DNA of 64,000 bases from Chanos chanos (Eukaryota > Chordata > Actinopteri > Gonorynchiformes > Chanidae): contig NC_044495.1 in the NCBI RefSeq assembly GCF_902362185.1, positions 11,614,711-11,678,710 on the forward strand, given 5' to 3'. The notes below the pieces were generated by a model. That model made no database searches. It was not told the DNA's origin and saw only the letters and a list, made by a program, of their open reading frames with translations. Shown here in pieces: positions 17,891 to 44,220 of the stretch. A program made the position numbers and the translations under genes. Position 1 is the first letter of the stretch; each line of letters begins with the position of its first letter.

Positions 17891-20800
17891 ATGGACACGC
17901 CGGATCCTCCAGTTTTTTTTAATAAGGACGATCCGCGTCTAAAACTGAGAGTGGAAACCAGAACGAAAAACATCTTTGTGACACAGCTAGGGGATGTGGG
18001 GTATGTACAGTATTATTCAAATTACCAGAACTATCGTTTACTTCAACCTTGCCATTTGCAACCTGACTGTTACAACCACGAGCTATTTTAACTGTGGCCA
18101 AATGTCTGGTAAAAGGATTTATTTTTCCATCTTTGTTTTTCACGACACAGAGAGCCCGAGGATGAGAATGTCAATTATATTCCTGTAATAACAGAGGTAT
18201 AAAACATATCCACAATCACATAAATTCAGAGCAAGAACTCTCTCTGCTTTATCCTGAAGTCTGATAAATTTAATAATCTCCATGACTCACATGGTTGCAA
18301 AGCATATGATGGATGTATTTTTACTAGCTTTAAGGTTACCTGTTTCATCCTTTATGGATCCTTGCATTTGAATGTTTCTCTTTTTTCACTGTACAATAAA
18401 CATACTTTGTAGATAGTCGCATCTCCACCTAATACTTATATCACTGCCTGTGTAGTCCCCTGACAGGATAGTGGAAACAGGTGTGAACACACTGCAGAGG
18501 ACACTAGTCTTGAGGAAAAAAATTCAAGTGGATGAAACAGATAGACAGTTGGCACAAAAACGACTGGAGTTCAAAGGTCGCATGCAAGCCTTGGAACAGA
18601 GGAGAGCTGAACTAGCGCTTAAACAACTAGAGGTCTGACTATATTTCATTGTTTAAATGAAAAAATCAGCTGATGGTCTCCTAACTAAAGAATATTTTTG
18701 ATCCAATAAAAGTTTTAAAAACGTTTTTGTAAGATAATATTCATTCAGGTAAAACAAAGGCATTTTCCTTACTGTTCTCTCTTACTCAGCTCAAGGAGAA
18801 GGCAGTAAAATTTCAGAAGTTTGTAGAGGAAAATGAGGTGAGGAGACGTCGTGCCCTGAAAAAATACCAGCTCGAGAGAAAACAGAATGAACTTAAACAG
18901 GCAGAGTGGGAAGAACTCACCGTACAGCTAGAACGACTACAGGCCAGGTAAGAGGAGAGAGAGGAGAGACATAGTGCTTCTCTTTGCTACATGACTGAAT
19001 TTGACTGGAGATGCAAACAGCACTGGATACAGAAACCTGAATCGGTTAGTTTAGAATAGTTGTAGTGGTGGACTGTACTGGTATTCTGTTGACTTTTGAC
19101 TGTTGAGTGCCGATGTGATATGATTTAATTTGGTTATAAATTCATTTGACTGAAATTTATATTTATTTATGTGTAGGTGATTCATTTGGCGGACAGTAAC
19201 TTCAGAGTTATGTGAATCTGTTCTGTTGTAGGCAACAGTATCTAAAGGAAAGAGTGGCTAAGCACAAGATTTACGAAGACTATCTGATGAAGGTTGTTGA
19301 TTTGCTTCCAGATAGTAAGTTTAATAATATGCGAACAATTTTTGAACAATATTAAGGACTTTAACATTTATTTTGTCTCTTTGAAATGTTAAGTGTCAAA
19401 TAATGGTACGGTGCAGCAAAGCATACAGTGCTGTAAAAGCAAAATGTACTGTAAGTGATGCAAACCTCAGCAGTCTGTCAAGTTTAGTTGACCTTCTAAC
19501 TCAAACTCTCAACTTAGTCAGTTGTCAAGCCAGTAGAGTTCCTTTCTAATGACCAGGCTGCTCATAGTTGGTTGTCTTAGTAATTCTTGTACTGATATTC
19601 CTCAAATTCAATATTAACAAAATATTCATCAAATAGCTTTTTTTTTCTTTTTCTTTTTTCAAAATTAAGTCAAGCTCCACAAACAAACTATAGAAGCTCA
19701 AAATGTTGCTCAGACAGTCATTTCTGTTTCTGCAGATTATGGAGATAATGGATCAGACTCTGTTGTGATGCCCATCATCAGACGTTTTGAGACGCTCTCC
19801 ATGAGCAAGAATGACCTGGCCCAGAGGCTAGACAGTATGGTGGAAGAGCTTGAACAGGGCCAGAGGAACCTGGAGTTACTCAAGCAGGAGCACAACAACA
19901 ATAAATTGGTACAAACGCTGTGAAAAGGTGTTTGTGTGTGTCTATGTATTTGTATAGCCTTGCCTTGGTGTGGGCAGACATATACACACTTGTTCCTGAT
20001 GCACTCCGACTTTAATATAATTATTATTGCTAGTAGTATTGGTGATGGTGGTGGTTAGTTTTATATATTTTAATCATTTTATGTGAAAGCACCATTCATT
20101 TTTAAACCTCACAAGACAGAGGAAGTTAGGCACAGAGGGAGAAAGAAAACTGAGAACTGAGAGGTTAATGAAGCAATGGGAAGGCTTGAGAAGAGTAGTT
20201 CTATGTCTGGTTTTAAAGGAACATTTTGAAAGAAGTGTTGTAATGAACCATAATGTTGACAGACATGGGGATCTTGTGTCAAGCTGTTTCATAGCCTCAA
20301 ATAGGAAAACAATGTCAACAAACTGGTTTTTACCAAGTTCAAAACTATGTAGATTTAATGTGTTTTTTCTTTATGTGTTTTGTTTGTAGATAGCCAATAA
20401 GGAGCTTTCTGGGTTGCAGACACAGTTGGACCAAGCCAAAGACAAGAACAAACAGCTTGAGATGACCCATCATATACACCAGGGCCAGTATAGGGACCAG
20501 GTTTGATCTCTCAATAATGGATATTTTAACTCTTTTCCTGAACATAGCCAGCAGACATGGTACAATAGAATAGAATAGAATAGAATAGAACAGAATAGAA
20601 TAGAATTGAATAGAATAGTGGGTTGGTGTAATAGAATGGTGTGGGTTCTGTACCAGATTTTAGTAATTCAGGCCCTTAAATGATGCGAGGCCCAGTTTTT
20701 TTTAAAGCTTTTTGGCATGGGCTTAAGACTGGCCAAGAGGACATTATTTACCTGCAGAATTTGACATACCACAGTCTCCATTAATATAAAATCAATATTA

Positions 20801-21343
20801 ATGAATTAAAATGTGTTATCACTGTTAGTTTTTTATATTAATCAGTTAATCTGTGAAATGTCTTTGGCATGTGTCAGTGTGTTGTGCTGAAATTTATTTT
20901 TGCATGAGGACCAACTAAAACACATTCGATGACTAACACTGCTTTTCCTATCAGTGAAATGGAAATTGTACGTACATACTAATAATGATCATCTTTTACC
21001 CTCCTGTTAGCTTGAGGAACTTGGGAGCCTGCTGATAGCAGTGAGGAATCTTGGTCAGCAATGTCACTTACAACACTATGGACCATTAGAAAACATGGAC
21101 CTGTTTACCATGTTGGATATGGTCAAGGTAACAGATATATAACATAACATAAAATTATATACTGTCGTTATGTTATGGTCAGAGGTAAAGTAAAATCTGC
21201 TCCCCATATCCTAGAGAATGTGATGATATTAATATCATGTTGGCCACTATCAATTTGTAATCAGTGCTCTTGTAACCTAGAGTTACTGCATTATGGCTTA
21301 TATTATGTTAGAATTTTATTCTTTAAAGACTGCTTAACAGAAA

Positions 21344-21388
<45 letters not shown>

Positions 21389-21597
21389 ACTCACAGGAAT
21401 TTGTTCTAGAGAAAGCAAACCTTGAGAGAAGAGCTACTCGGTTGATGCATTCAGCCTCAGTGAAGACCAGTGGGACTGCAAACAAGAAAGGGAAAACTCA
21501 ACTGACCAAAAATACCAGCAGTGAAGTCCAGCTGAAGAGTTACAGCAAGATTAGTGGGAAAAGCGGACTACTCAGTTCATCCAAAATGATAGAGTAG
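17891..21597 (+). CDS. ccdc197: DUF4200 (CCDC42/CFAP73-type) coiled-coil protein, probably CCDC197
   Basis: Eight coding exons join in phase with GT-AG introns: 17891-18000, 18467-18632, 18790-18947, 19232-19314, 19736-19908, 20390-20500, 21011-21127 and 21397-21597. They encode 372 residues. The protein is charged and almost wholly coiled coil (for example residues about 37-170 and 205-290), with the layout of the CCDC42/CFAP73 DUF4200 family. Its N-terminus (FFNKDDPRLKLRVETRTKN) and basic tail are less typical. I choose CCDC197 over CFAP73 or CCDC42 mainly because human CCDC197 lies beside ASB2; the family call is firmer than the symbol. Family members sit in axonemes or sperm flagella. Two X-box-like sites lie upstream. 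A CT microsatellite forms the polypyrimidine tract of the last exon. A polyA signal is at 21749-21754. Intron 6 holds a pentanucleotide repeat. Confidence 0.85.
20566..20619. repeat. (AATAG)n pentanucleotide repeat
   Basis: Roughly eleven imperfect copies of a TAGAA/AATAG unit in ccdc197 intron 6. Confidence 0.85.
21346..21384. repeat. (CT)n tract at the last ccdc197 acceptor
   Basis: CT repeat just upstream of the CTCACTCACAG acceptor of the final ccdc197 exon (21397); it supplies most of the polypyrimidine tract. Confidence 0.9.
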
Positions 21598-22278
21598 GGG
21601 ACGCACAGGCACAAGAATAGTCTTGGTGTGGGAATGATTGCAGTTTTGATCGCAACATACTGAATTAAATCATATAAATAGAATTGTTAGTGTTATGACA
21701 TCTTTTTTTTTGTGAAATACACTATTGGTTCTGTTGCATTTCGTGGCTAATAAAGTGTGGAATGAGGTGAGAGTTTGCTAAATTGTGGACTTATAATGAA
21801 CTTCATATACTGACCACTGAATACCGTCTTTAGTTGATTTTATTCAATTTGATGAATTAAAGCTGAAATGACATTAAGAAGTTGTTACTCATTTGCTAAT
21901 TTTTATGTACAAAAAATGCTCGTGTGAAAGCTGAGTACCTTTAGCTGTGTTCAAGAAATGTCCATTTGCTCTAAATGTGTGTGTTTATGTCCTTGATTGT
22001 ATAATAGCGGACCCTAGTGGCGGAATCTATTGTTTAAAAATGCAAGCTGCTTTAGGTGCAACTCTGGGAATTGTTTAACAAAATTACGAAAACAAAGCTC
22101 TTTGATGATGCTATACGTACACGTAGTCAAAATTAAAATTATATTTTCAATGTTATGAATATTTGAATGTTCCTTTGAGTAGAGGATAGGTCGAGGCATG
22201 TGCTAATAAAATTAATTTTTTTCTGAGCCATGACAGCTTTGCGTGGTTGTACGTGATGACGTACACATAGCAACCATC

Positions 22279-22353
22279 ATGGCGACGGCGAAGCCACGAA
22301 GATCTGTTTTTGTCAATCCTAAGTGTTTTTATCTCTTACCGGCAGAGCATTAG
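22279..22353 (+). other. Upstream ORF in the presumed spata7 5'UTR
   Basis: An ATG in strong context (A at -3, G at +4) opens a 24-codon frame that starts MATAKPRRSV and ends in TAG 112 bp before the spata7 ATG. It lies close to a half CRE (TGACGT at 22257-22262) and a YY1-like ATGGCG. If transcription starts upstream of it, it could lower spata7 translation. It shows no similarity to the SPATA7 N-terminus. Confidence 0.4.
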
Positions 22354-22465
22354 CAATTGATAGCTAGAATATGCACACCCACCATAGAAGATTAGATTAT
22401 CTGGTCATTTTTCTCTCCTAAACGTGTATATAATCCAGCGTACTCTTTTTTAATCATCTGGCAAG

Positions 22466-25400
22466 ATGACAAAGGAGTATATTATTCGGGACCATATGGT
22501 ATCGCATTACAGAAAGTTGTATTCTGCTAAAGGTAAGTTACCCTAGTGCGCCCTGGCCCATCCTCATTCATACATCAGTAGAAGCAGGTGTCGTTCAAGC
22601 ATATTATGATGCGTGATGACACATTGATGATATAACGGTATTTTCTCCTGTAAATTTTTCCTTAAAATGTAAAGCCTCTAAGACTTAATGAGGTATTTGG
22701 TGTTTGCCAAGGGCTATTTCGGAAGTCTCCAGTATTGAAGACTCCTGCTGTATCATCTATATACATTTGAAACATCTGTTTTCTGTTTCTGTAGATGAGA
22801 CTTTAGTCCTCAGTTTAGGACCTTAAGGAATTAGCCCAGAGCAAAAACTAAATGCTTCACTGAATCATAGGGTGGACTCGAATTGCACCAGCTGAGTGCG
22901 GTTTGCATTCTATTTATTTATTTATTTATTTATAGGCAAGTCGTTCCTCGCATTACTAATATATTCAGGTATTATAAAATATTTTGTGTGCACAAAGCTT
23001 AATACCATTAATAAAGGTGTCCTGTGACATATGGGCAAATATTTGCAAATTGGATCCACCTACTTTCAGTCTAAAAGTACTTTATATTTCGTATTTATTT
23101 CAAAGGGACCTCCATGATATGGAATCGATTTCCACCTAGTTTTCAGATCAGTACAGATAATAATGTCTTTGTAGCTCTAGATGTGAGATGCAGAGTGCCT
23201 AAATAATGACTTCAATTTGTTTTCTTTTTTGATTCAGTTCATACAATTCAGCTCTTCTAAAATGTACCTCTTTTTCAGCTGCTGTAGACACAACTGTGCC
23301 TAAAACTATGTGCTGTAGCGTAAAATGTGGGTATTAAACATTTTATTTCTCCAGTTGCTTCTACCTCCTACTAACGTTTGATTAATTACATTTGATTTAG
23401 TATTAAATACTCTTGTCACTTGTCCCATATAATGTTCCAATAATGTCATATGTTTATTTCATCGGAAATTTTTTTAAATTAAATGGATTGATTATAGCAT
23501 CTAAGACTCCCTGCCATTCATACAGTCCTCTCTCTGTGTCAATAGATCTTGACCAAAAGCGCCGTGAACGGCTGAAGAAAGCCATGTCTGAAAGGGCCCA
23601 ATCAGCAGATTCCCTTTCACAGAGAAGCACTAGGGTGATCACTCAGCCCTCAAGCTCATGCAAGACTGTAAGCCTGGAAAGCTCCCCTTCAGTTGATCTC
23701 AGTGAACCATATCACATCCACAGCACCACATGTTTTATAGGACCTTCTTTTGGTCATCACTACCCCTCTTCACCTCTCAGCACTACATTATTTTACATTT
23801 TGATTTCCTGTCTTATGTAGGCTATAATTTTACATTTTAATTCTATTTGTCAGGCTGACACTCTAAATCAGGGCAGCGTAAATTGATCAAGTCCCATATC
23901 AGAGGTGTCACACCTTTGGGTTTAAGTGCTTTGCTTAAGGAGGCGTCAGCAGTGGGCTGTGATGCATGGGATTCAAACCTACAACGTTCTGTTCACTTGG
24001 CCATTTCCTTACTACTACTTCTTTACTATTCTTGCTGCTCTAATTTGTCTTTTTGTGGGGTTGTTTCTCTCCCTCCTTAACATACTTAATGAGTTTGTTC
24101 TTCATTTTATATGTAGTTGTGTATGTTTAATTGGAATTGTTAACATGTTTGAATTGTACTCTGTTTCCTTATAGAGCAGACCTTCCGTTCATGCTAATGA
24201 GAGTACCTACCTTGACCTGAGGAGCACTGTGATGTCATCACCCAGGCTGAACACCTCTTTCCACTCTAAGCAAATGGTGTATCCATCTCAAACTGCAGAA
24301 TCGTTCCGGAGTCCTCCCAGTCATTTTCGTTCCGCTTCAGAGCTAAGCTACAGAAGCCCAAACTCTCAGAGGCATCAGTCAGCTCATTCCTACACTGTGT
24401 CTGGTAGTCAGCGGTATAAAACCTTCAAAGACCCCATCCAGAAGACCTACAGTGGTGACCTCCTATTGAAACACTCCCACTGCTTCACTCAGGAAAAACC
24501 CTTCACCCCTAGGACACTGAAATCCAACAGCACATCTACTCTGTCTCAGTACCGCTTCTACACCCCTCCCAGGAGAAAACCATCTGAAGAAAAGCCTCCG
24601 CCCAGATTAACTCGACAGGAGACCTACCATGGAAGGTACTGTGCAAATACAGGGAAGGTTCGACAGTTTTTCATAACAGCGTATATCATACAGTGCGTGT
24701 AGCAACTATTTTTACACTACATTATTTCATTAATTTATTTATTCACTTACTCTCTTGAATCTTGTTTTCTATGCAGTACACATGCAAGGGGATACTCCTC
24801 CACAGACTGGGACTCACTCAAGGCAAGCTTTAGAGACTTTACTTTAGTTTCAGTATCATTCTATGTTATATCATTTGATATAGCTAAATATTCCAAATGC
24901 AGTAGCTGTTATCCAACGACAAACCACATAGAAATAGCCAAGTTGTGATCATCTTTGAACCTTTTTCAAAGAGAGTGAATGATGGAAGAATAAGAAGATG
25001 GGACATTATCCCTTAGAGAAAATCATGACCATGTGTCCTTCTTTTAGTGACAGTAATCTTCAGTGAAAAGCATATTTGCATCCCGGATCTTTGTTTCTAT
25101 ATTTCTTTGTTTTCTATTCCACAGGAATTTAGTATGGAGCAGGAATGGTCCGATGATGACTCAGACACATTTAGACGTCACAGCAAAGAAAATAAGAGGA
25201 AAGACAGACATTTTGCTTTGTCATCCTCCAGGTGAAGTCCTCAATTCTCCAATGTCTTAATGTTTATCTTACAAAAATGCTTATTATGTTGCTCATTTGG
25301 GCGAAAGGCATTTGAGATTTGCTTAGACTGTTAACAAATAATCTTTTCTGTTTAGGGTTTCTCCAGAGGGAATGAGGTCCCCCATTATGAAGAAAGTAAC

Positions 25401-27109
25401 AGCAGAGTAAGAACATTCTAGTTTTATTTTGTCAAATGTATGCCAACCTCAGTGTCATCAATGAAAAATGCATCTGACCTTTTATCACATTTTGATTGTC
25501 TTGGTAAATTACATTAAATGCTAAGCTTCAGTACTCAGGCTTCTAAATACAATTTTAAAGTGAATGTTACTTATATTGTTCACAGTGTTTTTAAAATGAA
25601 CAGAATACTAGGTGAAGTAATGATTTCAAATATTCCTTTCTCTCATTAGGGAGGAAGAATTAATGTACCTGGAATTTACAGTAGATGTAACTAATGAAAT
25701 CTTGTCAAGGGGACTGTATTCTGACAGGTCAGTTGCCTTGTTCTTGTGGTCTTATTCTCTTTAAAGGAAAAGTTTACCACCATTTTACATTTCCACTATC
25801 ATTTTTGTACCTTGAAGCATCTATTTAGCTTACTTAAAGCATCCCATTGGCTGTTTTAAGATCACAATTACTTTGTTTGCTCAAAACAATGTATATGAGA
25901 CGGTAGTTTGGCTTGCTTACACCATGGCTTTGTTAATATCATGATTTCCAGTTATAAAAACCCTGAAGTTAGCATCTTGAGACTCAAATCCAGTGGGATG
26001 TATCAAATCTCTACTGATAGAATTTTTTACAGCTAATTTGACAAACAACTTGACAAGCTTGTCTTTTTAAATTTTATGTCATGTTCCTGGCAGATAGCCT
26101 TCAGCATAAATATTTCATAGCTTAAAAACGTTTAGAGTGTTGTAGTTGAATGTGAATATTCCGTTTTTGACAGGGTTTTGGAACGAGTGTTTGAACGTCA
26201 TATTGATATGAATAAACATCGCTTAGATGAGGTGAGGCATTCTCAAGACAAACTTTTATTCATCACTGTACGTGATGTATTGGCCTTAAATTATTGCCCC
26301 TACTCATAGACATTTTCCATGGGTGTTTCATATGGCTTGAGATCTTGGAGTGCTTGAAATTAAAAGTTATTTGCATCTGATGAAATTAGTGTTTAAACTA
26401 ACATACAAGCTGTGCAATAGAAGAGAACACTTTAAGAAGTATACTTATCCTTTTGCGTTCTGTTTAGCTCAATCTCTTCATTCTTGTTCTTCTTCTACAA
26501 TAGGACAAAATGCGCCACTTTCTGGAACTTCTGAAGAATGATTTGCAAAGTCCTGATTGTACCAGCTTCTCAGATTCAGACAAAGAATCTAGAATGCTTG
26601 TAGGACAGATCCCTAGAATGCTAGGGCAACAAGACATGGCATTACATATAGGGGACAATTCTACTTTTACAGAGAACGAAGACCATCTGCTGGTAGGACA
26701 CATCCCTCGAACCCTTGGATCTCAAGAGGTGACAAAAGACGATTCCAGCTTCTTAAATTACAGTGTATTTAATGAAGACCCAGAGAGAACAGAGAATGTT
26801 TCCTCAGTTAACACACAAGTAGATACTAGCCTCACCGAGAATACTGCTCCGTCTGGTCAGTGTGAAGAAACAGGAGATGTAGAGCTAAATCACAAAGAGG
26901 ACGAAGGATCATCCTTGAGTGAAAATAACCATCCAGCCAATGACGAAAACAATCTTCAAAACACATCAGACAATCACGAAGTTATAAGAGAGCTTGATGA
27001 ACTGGGGAAGAGTTTGGCTGAGTCCCTACATGTAACGGAAACGGAGAACTCACAGACAATCACTGAACAGGAGGAATCAGGAGCTAAGCTGAGTGACGAT
27101 GAGTTTTAA
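22466..27109 (+). CDS. spata7: SPATA7, photoreceptor connecting-cilium protein
   Basis: SPATA7 acts with RPGRIP1 at the photoreceptor connecting cilium; human mutations cause Leber congenital amaurosis 3. Ten coding exons join in phase: 22466-22532, 23279-23326, 23546-23667, 24175-24635, 24777-24822, 25125-25231, 25356-25406, 25650-25727, 26174-26231 and 26504-27109. They give 547 residues. Matches to human are clear at KAAVDTTVP...[42 protein letters not shown] and [18 protein letters not shown]...[15 protein letters not shown]. The second exon is only 48 nt. The intron after 24822 has a GC donor. The acidic C-terminal exon diverges freely from human. Exon 1 ([10 protein letters not shown]...) hardly resembles the human N-terminus, so the start is less sure than the rest. 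A polyA signal lies at 27481-27486. Confidence 0.93.
23880..24005. repeat. Degraded fish interspersed repeat in spata7 intron 3
   Basis: Phrases such as 'aagtgctttgcttaagg' and 'gggattcaaacctacaacgttctg' resemble a widespread fish repeat with a tRNA-B-box-like GATTCGAACC core. It is decayed and I cannot assign a family. Confidence 0.4.
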
Positions 27110-27489
27110 GCTATTTTTGGTAGTATTAGTGATAGTATTAGCTATTTTTAGATAGGATAGAAGAGTTAAAGGTTAAAGAGTACAAGAAGTCTGAAGTTGG
27201 ACGATTTAAATCCTTTAAAGTTTTCATGTTTAATGGCAGTACTTCAGTGTTTTATATCTAGGTATTATTTTGTTATTAAGAGTTAACACCCAGTGTTCTA
27301 CATTAGTACGTCCGATAATTTCATTTTAGCCAGTCTTGAAGTGACACGGAGATGCTTAATAATGGTTATAGTTCAGTTCCACTGTTTATTCGATTGAGAA
27401 CACTTGAAATGTCCTTTATGTGGTTCTCTTTGTGCAATATACAATTCCACCATCAGATGGCAGACATAAATTTTGTATTCAATAAAAGT

Positions 27490-28600
27490 ACAAAATCCCG
27501 CTCTAAAATATGCAATAATAATGTTAACGGGGTTACAGTGTGAATTAATAAATAGATTTCTCATCAATCTATACCTGGTGTCTCTAATTTTTTTTCATAA
27601 TAGAAAAAGTTACTGTTGGAATAGAGGACTTGTAATGGAAAAGGATTTTATTGGTCAGGAGGATGCGTGTAAGGCCGCTTATTTAAGATGTCATTATGAG
27701 GAAAAAGTACCGTATGAGATGTTTGATGACCCTCATAAAAAGGCTTATTGGTCAGACTGACATGTGGGTCTGTGAAGTAATCAGTTATTTCTTTCATAAA
27801 GAGAAAACGTATTCATCACCTGAGGTATGTAAAGGCGGGAAAAGAACAAAACTAAAGACTTTTTTTATTTGGTCGAGCCTGTCTATTTTAGATAAACCTA
27901 TAATAATAATAATAATAATCATCATCATCATCATCATCTTTGTTCACATGTGCTTATCGCATACTTACTCCTAAATCGATTGCTCCATAAGACTCTTAAT
28001 CTGTGTAAGTGACCACACAGATCCACACCACACAGAAGTCAACTAAAGTTTATTGTAAAACTTTCATATGATTTGAAACCCTTCTCGGCTGTCGACTGTT
28101 TGAATTTAAGAACACAGTCGTATAAACTAGGTGAACACACTGACAGCATTAAGTTTTTCAGTTTAAGTGCAGTCAAAAGAGGTTGCACAGCAGTGCCCAT
28201 TTAAATAGTCAGGAGGCAGCTGTCTCATTCTTGGCATTCCCAGCGCCTGGCATTCCAGCTGTCTGATGTCATAGCCCTGAAAACTGGGCTGTATCAAACC
28301 GCTAGGGGGACGTCCCAGTTTAATCAACCCTGATTTAATCTGTTCTAAAGAGGCTTTTATGATACACCGTATCGTTGCTGTTGTAATTAAAATGTGCTTG
28401 GGACAAAGACACAATTGAAATGAACAATAATTGCTTTTGTAGACTAGTAAAGTAGAGCCGCGGATGAACATGGCAAGGGGAGTTTGTTTTTGGGCATCGA
28501 ACCGGAAGTGAAGCATGGGAGCAACCAGTGTGACCTGGGACCTCAACATGCGTAATCCCACCAACAAGCAAAAAACTGTCTCCAATTTTGGACTACGATT
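27490..28600. other. Intergenic space between spata7 and ptpn21
   Basis: Past the spata7 polyA signal this stretch holds a 41-codon ORF (27635-27760), an imperfect AAT/ATC trinucleotide tract (about 27901-27940) and the ptpn21 promoter side. A 140-codon minus-strand open frame at 28163-28585 lacks an ATG start and was not called a gene. Confidence 0.45.
27635..27760 (+). other. Candidate small ORF of 41 codons, unassigned
   Basis: The frame starts MEKDFIGQED and ends HKKAYWSD before TGA. Its mix of aromatic, acidic and basic residues looks more protein-like than a random frame, but I recognise no family. It begins about 150 bp after the spata7 polyA signal. It might be a small gene, an exon of an unseen transcript or chance. 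Confidence 0.2.
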
Positions 28601-29848
28601 GCCTTTCCTTTTTGGATCAAAATATATATTATTTTAGTGATGTATAATGTTATTTGAATTGGTGACAATACCTGGTAAGTCTGTCGCTATGATGGAATTA
28701 GTTTACTAACTGTTAGTACAGTTAGCTCTCAGTTGGCTAGCTAGTTTGCTAAGTTTGCTGTCTAGAGCAAGGATGCTGGGGTGAGTCATTTATGGACATT
28801 TTTAGATTTAAAATCTTTGAAAACTACATGTTGTTTGGAGTTATCTACAATGTCGACTCACGAATGCGCTTAATTAAATAAAAAAACCAATCGTTTTTAA
28901 TAAATCCGCAGTAATGTTACTTGCTTCGTTTGTTATGGTCACTTGTTGCACAAAACTTCGACGCCTCCGTGTAGTGACTTAACGAGCAAACATTTCACAA
29001 CAATTTGAGAATGGCGAGTTTCCTGTGTGCGGACTATAAAAACGTCTGACAGCTTACTATCTGGATAAGTGTTAGCTGAATTTACGAATTTCACACCTCA
29101 CATAAAAATATATGTATTTACGGTGACATGGATAACTGTTCTGCTATTGTACGTCTATAGCCAATTCGCAGGAGGATATTCAGTTCCGTCTACTGAGTCG
29201 TTACTATATATTTGTTTGAAATGTTAAAAATTCCTTTTCTCGGTGTTTCATTTTGACTGGAGTTGTGGACATAGGGAGGGAGAGCCTTTATTCCGTTGTC
29301 GGTTGTCCGATCAAGTAGAATTGCTTTTCCAAACTGATAACAACGCAACCAATTTGTTTCATACCTGTTAAAGGTAAGAAGTGAAGATGTTGGTGATTAC
29401 AGTGCAGTCTAACATAGTCAGACCTCCTAAAGCATAAACAGTAATATGTACGCTATTAGTGTTATTCAGAAATGCTGCCAAGCAATCGGTTTACCTCCCT
29501 CTAAACGGAAAAAAGCACATGTAAATTTGGAAATATCCTTCACTACATTATTAATTAAGCTATACAGGCCTAAAAGAGCATTCTCTATTGCGATAATAAT
29601 TCCACTTGCGAGTAAGGGAGTAATTTAGATTTCAGTGATGTGAAGTTTTAGTTTCCAGTTACATTTTTACCTAATGCTGTTTTTTTTTTTTTTTAATTAA
29701 TCTGTTTTCTATACAGGGACACATTTAGCTGGTTCCTGGACACGTGTACTATACTTTATCTGTCGATGGGTTAAGCTTGGGGAGAGGTTGAATCAAAAAT
29801 ATTTCTGACCAAAGGAGGGACACAGTTGCCGGCAGACAACAGTGAAAC
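28600..29848 (+). other. Presumed ptpn21 5' noncoding exons and first introns
   Basis: The ptpn21 coding start lies in an exon that opens at 29717 (acceptor ATACAG just before). Two donor-like sites upstream could end a 5' noncoding exon: CCTG|GTAAGT at 28674 and AAAG|GTAAGA near 29376. I cannot choose between them from sequence alone. The rest is unremarkable intronic or promoter sequence. Confidence 0.4.

Positions 29849-44220
<14,372 letters not shown>

Noticed and set aside
22266-22274. RFX half-site CATAGCAAC upstream of spata7
   Set aside because: The other half of the X-box fails at two positions, so it is too weak to call despite the ciliary role of the gene.
28163-28585. 140-codon minus-strand open frame over the ptpn21 promoter side
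   Set aside because: It opens with a TTG rather than ATG, has no recognisable domain and no splice structure.
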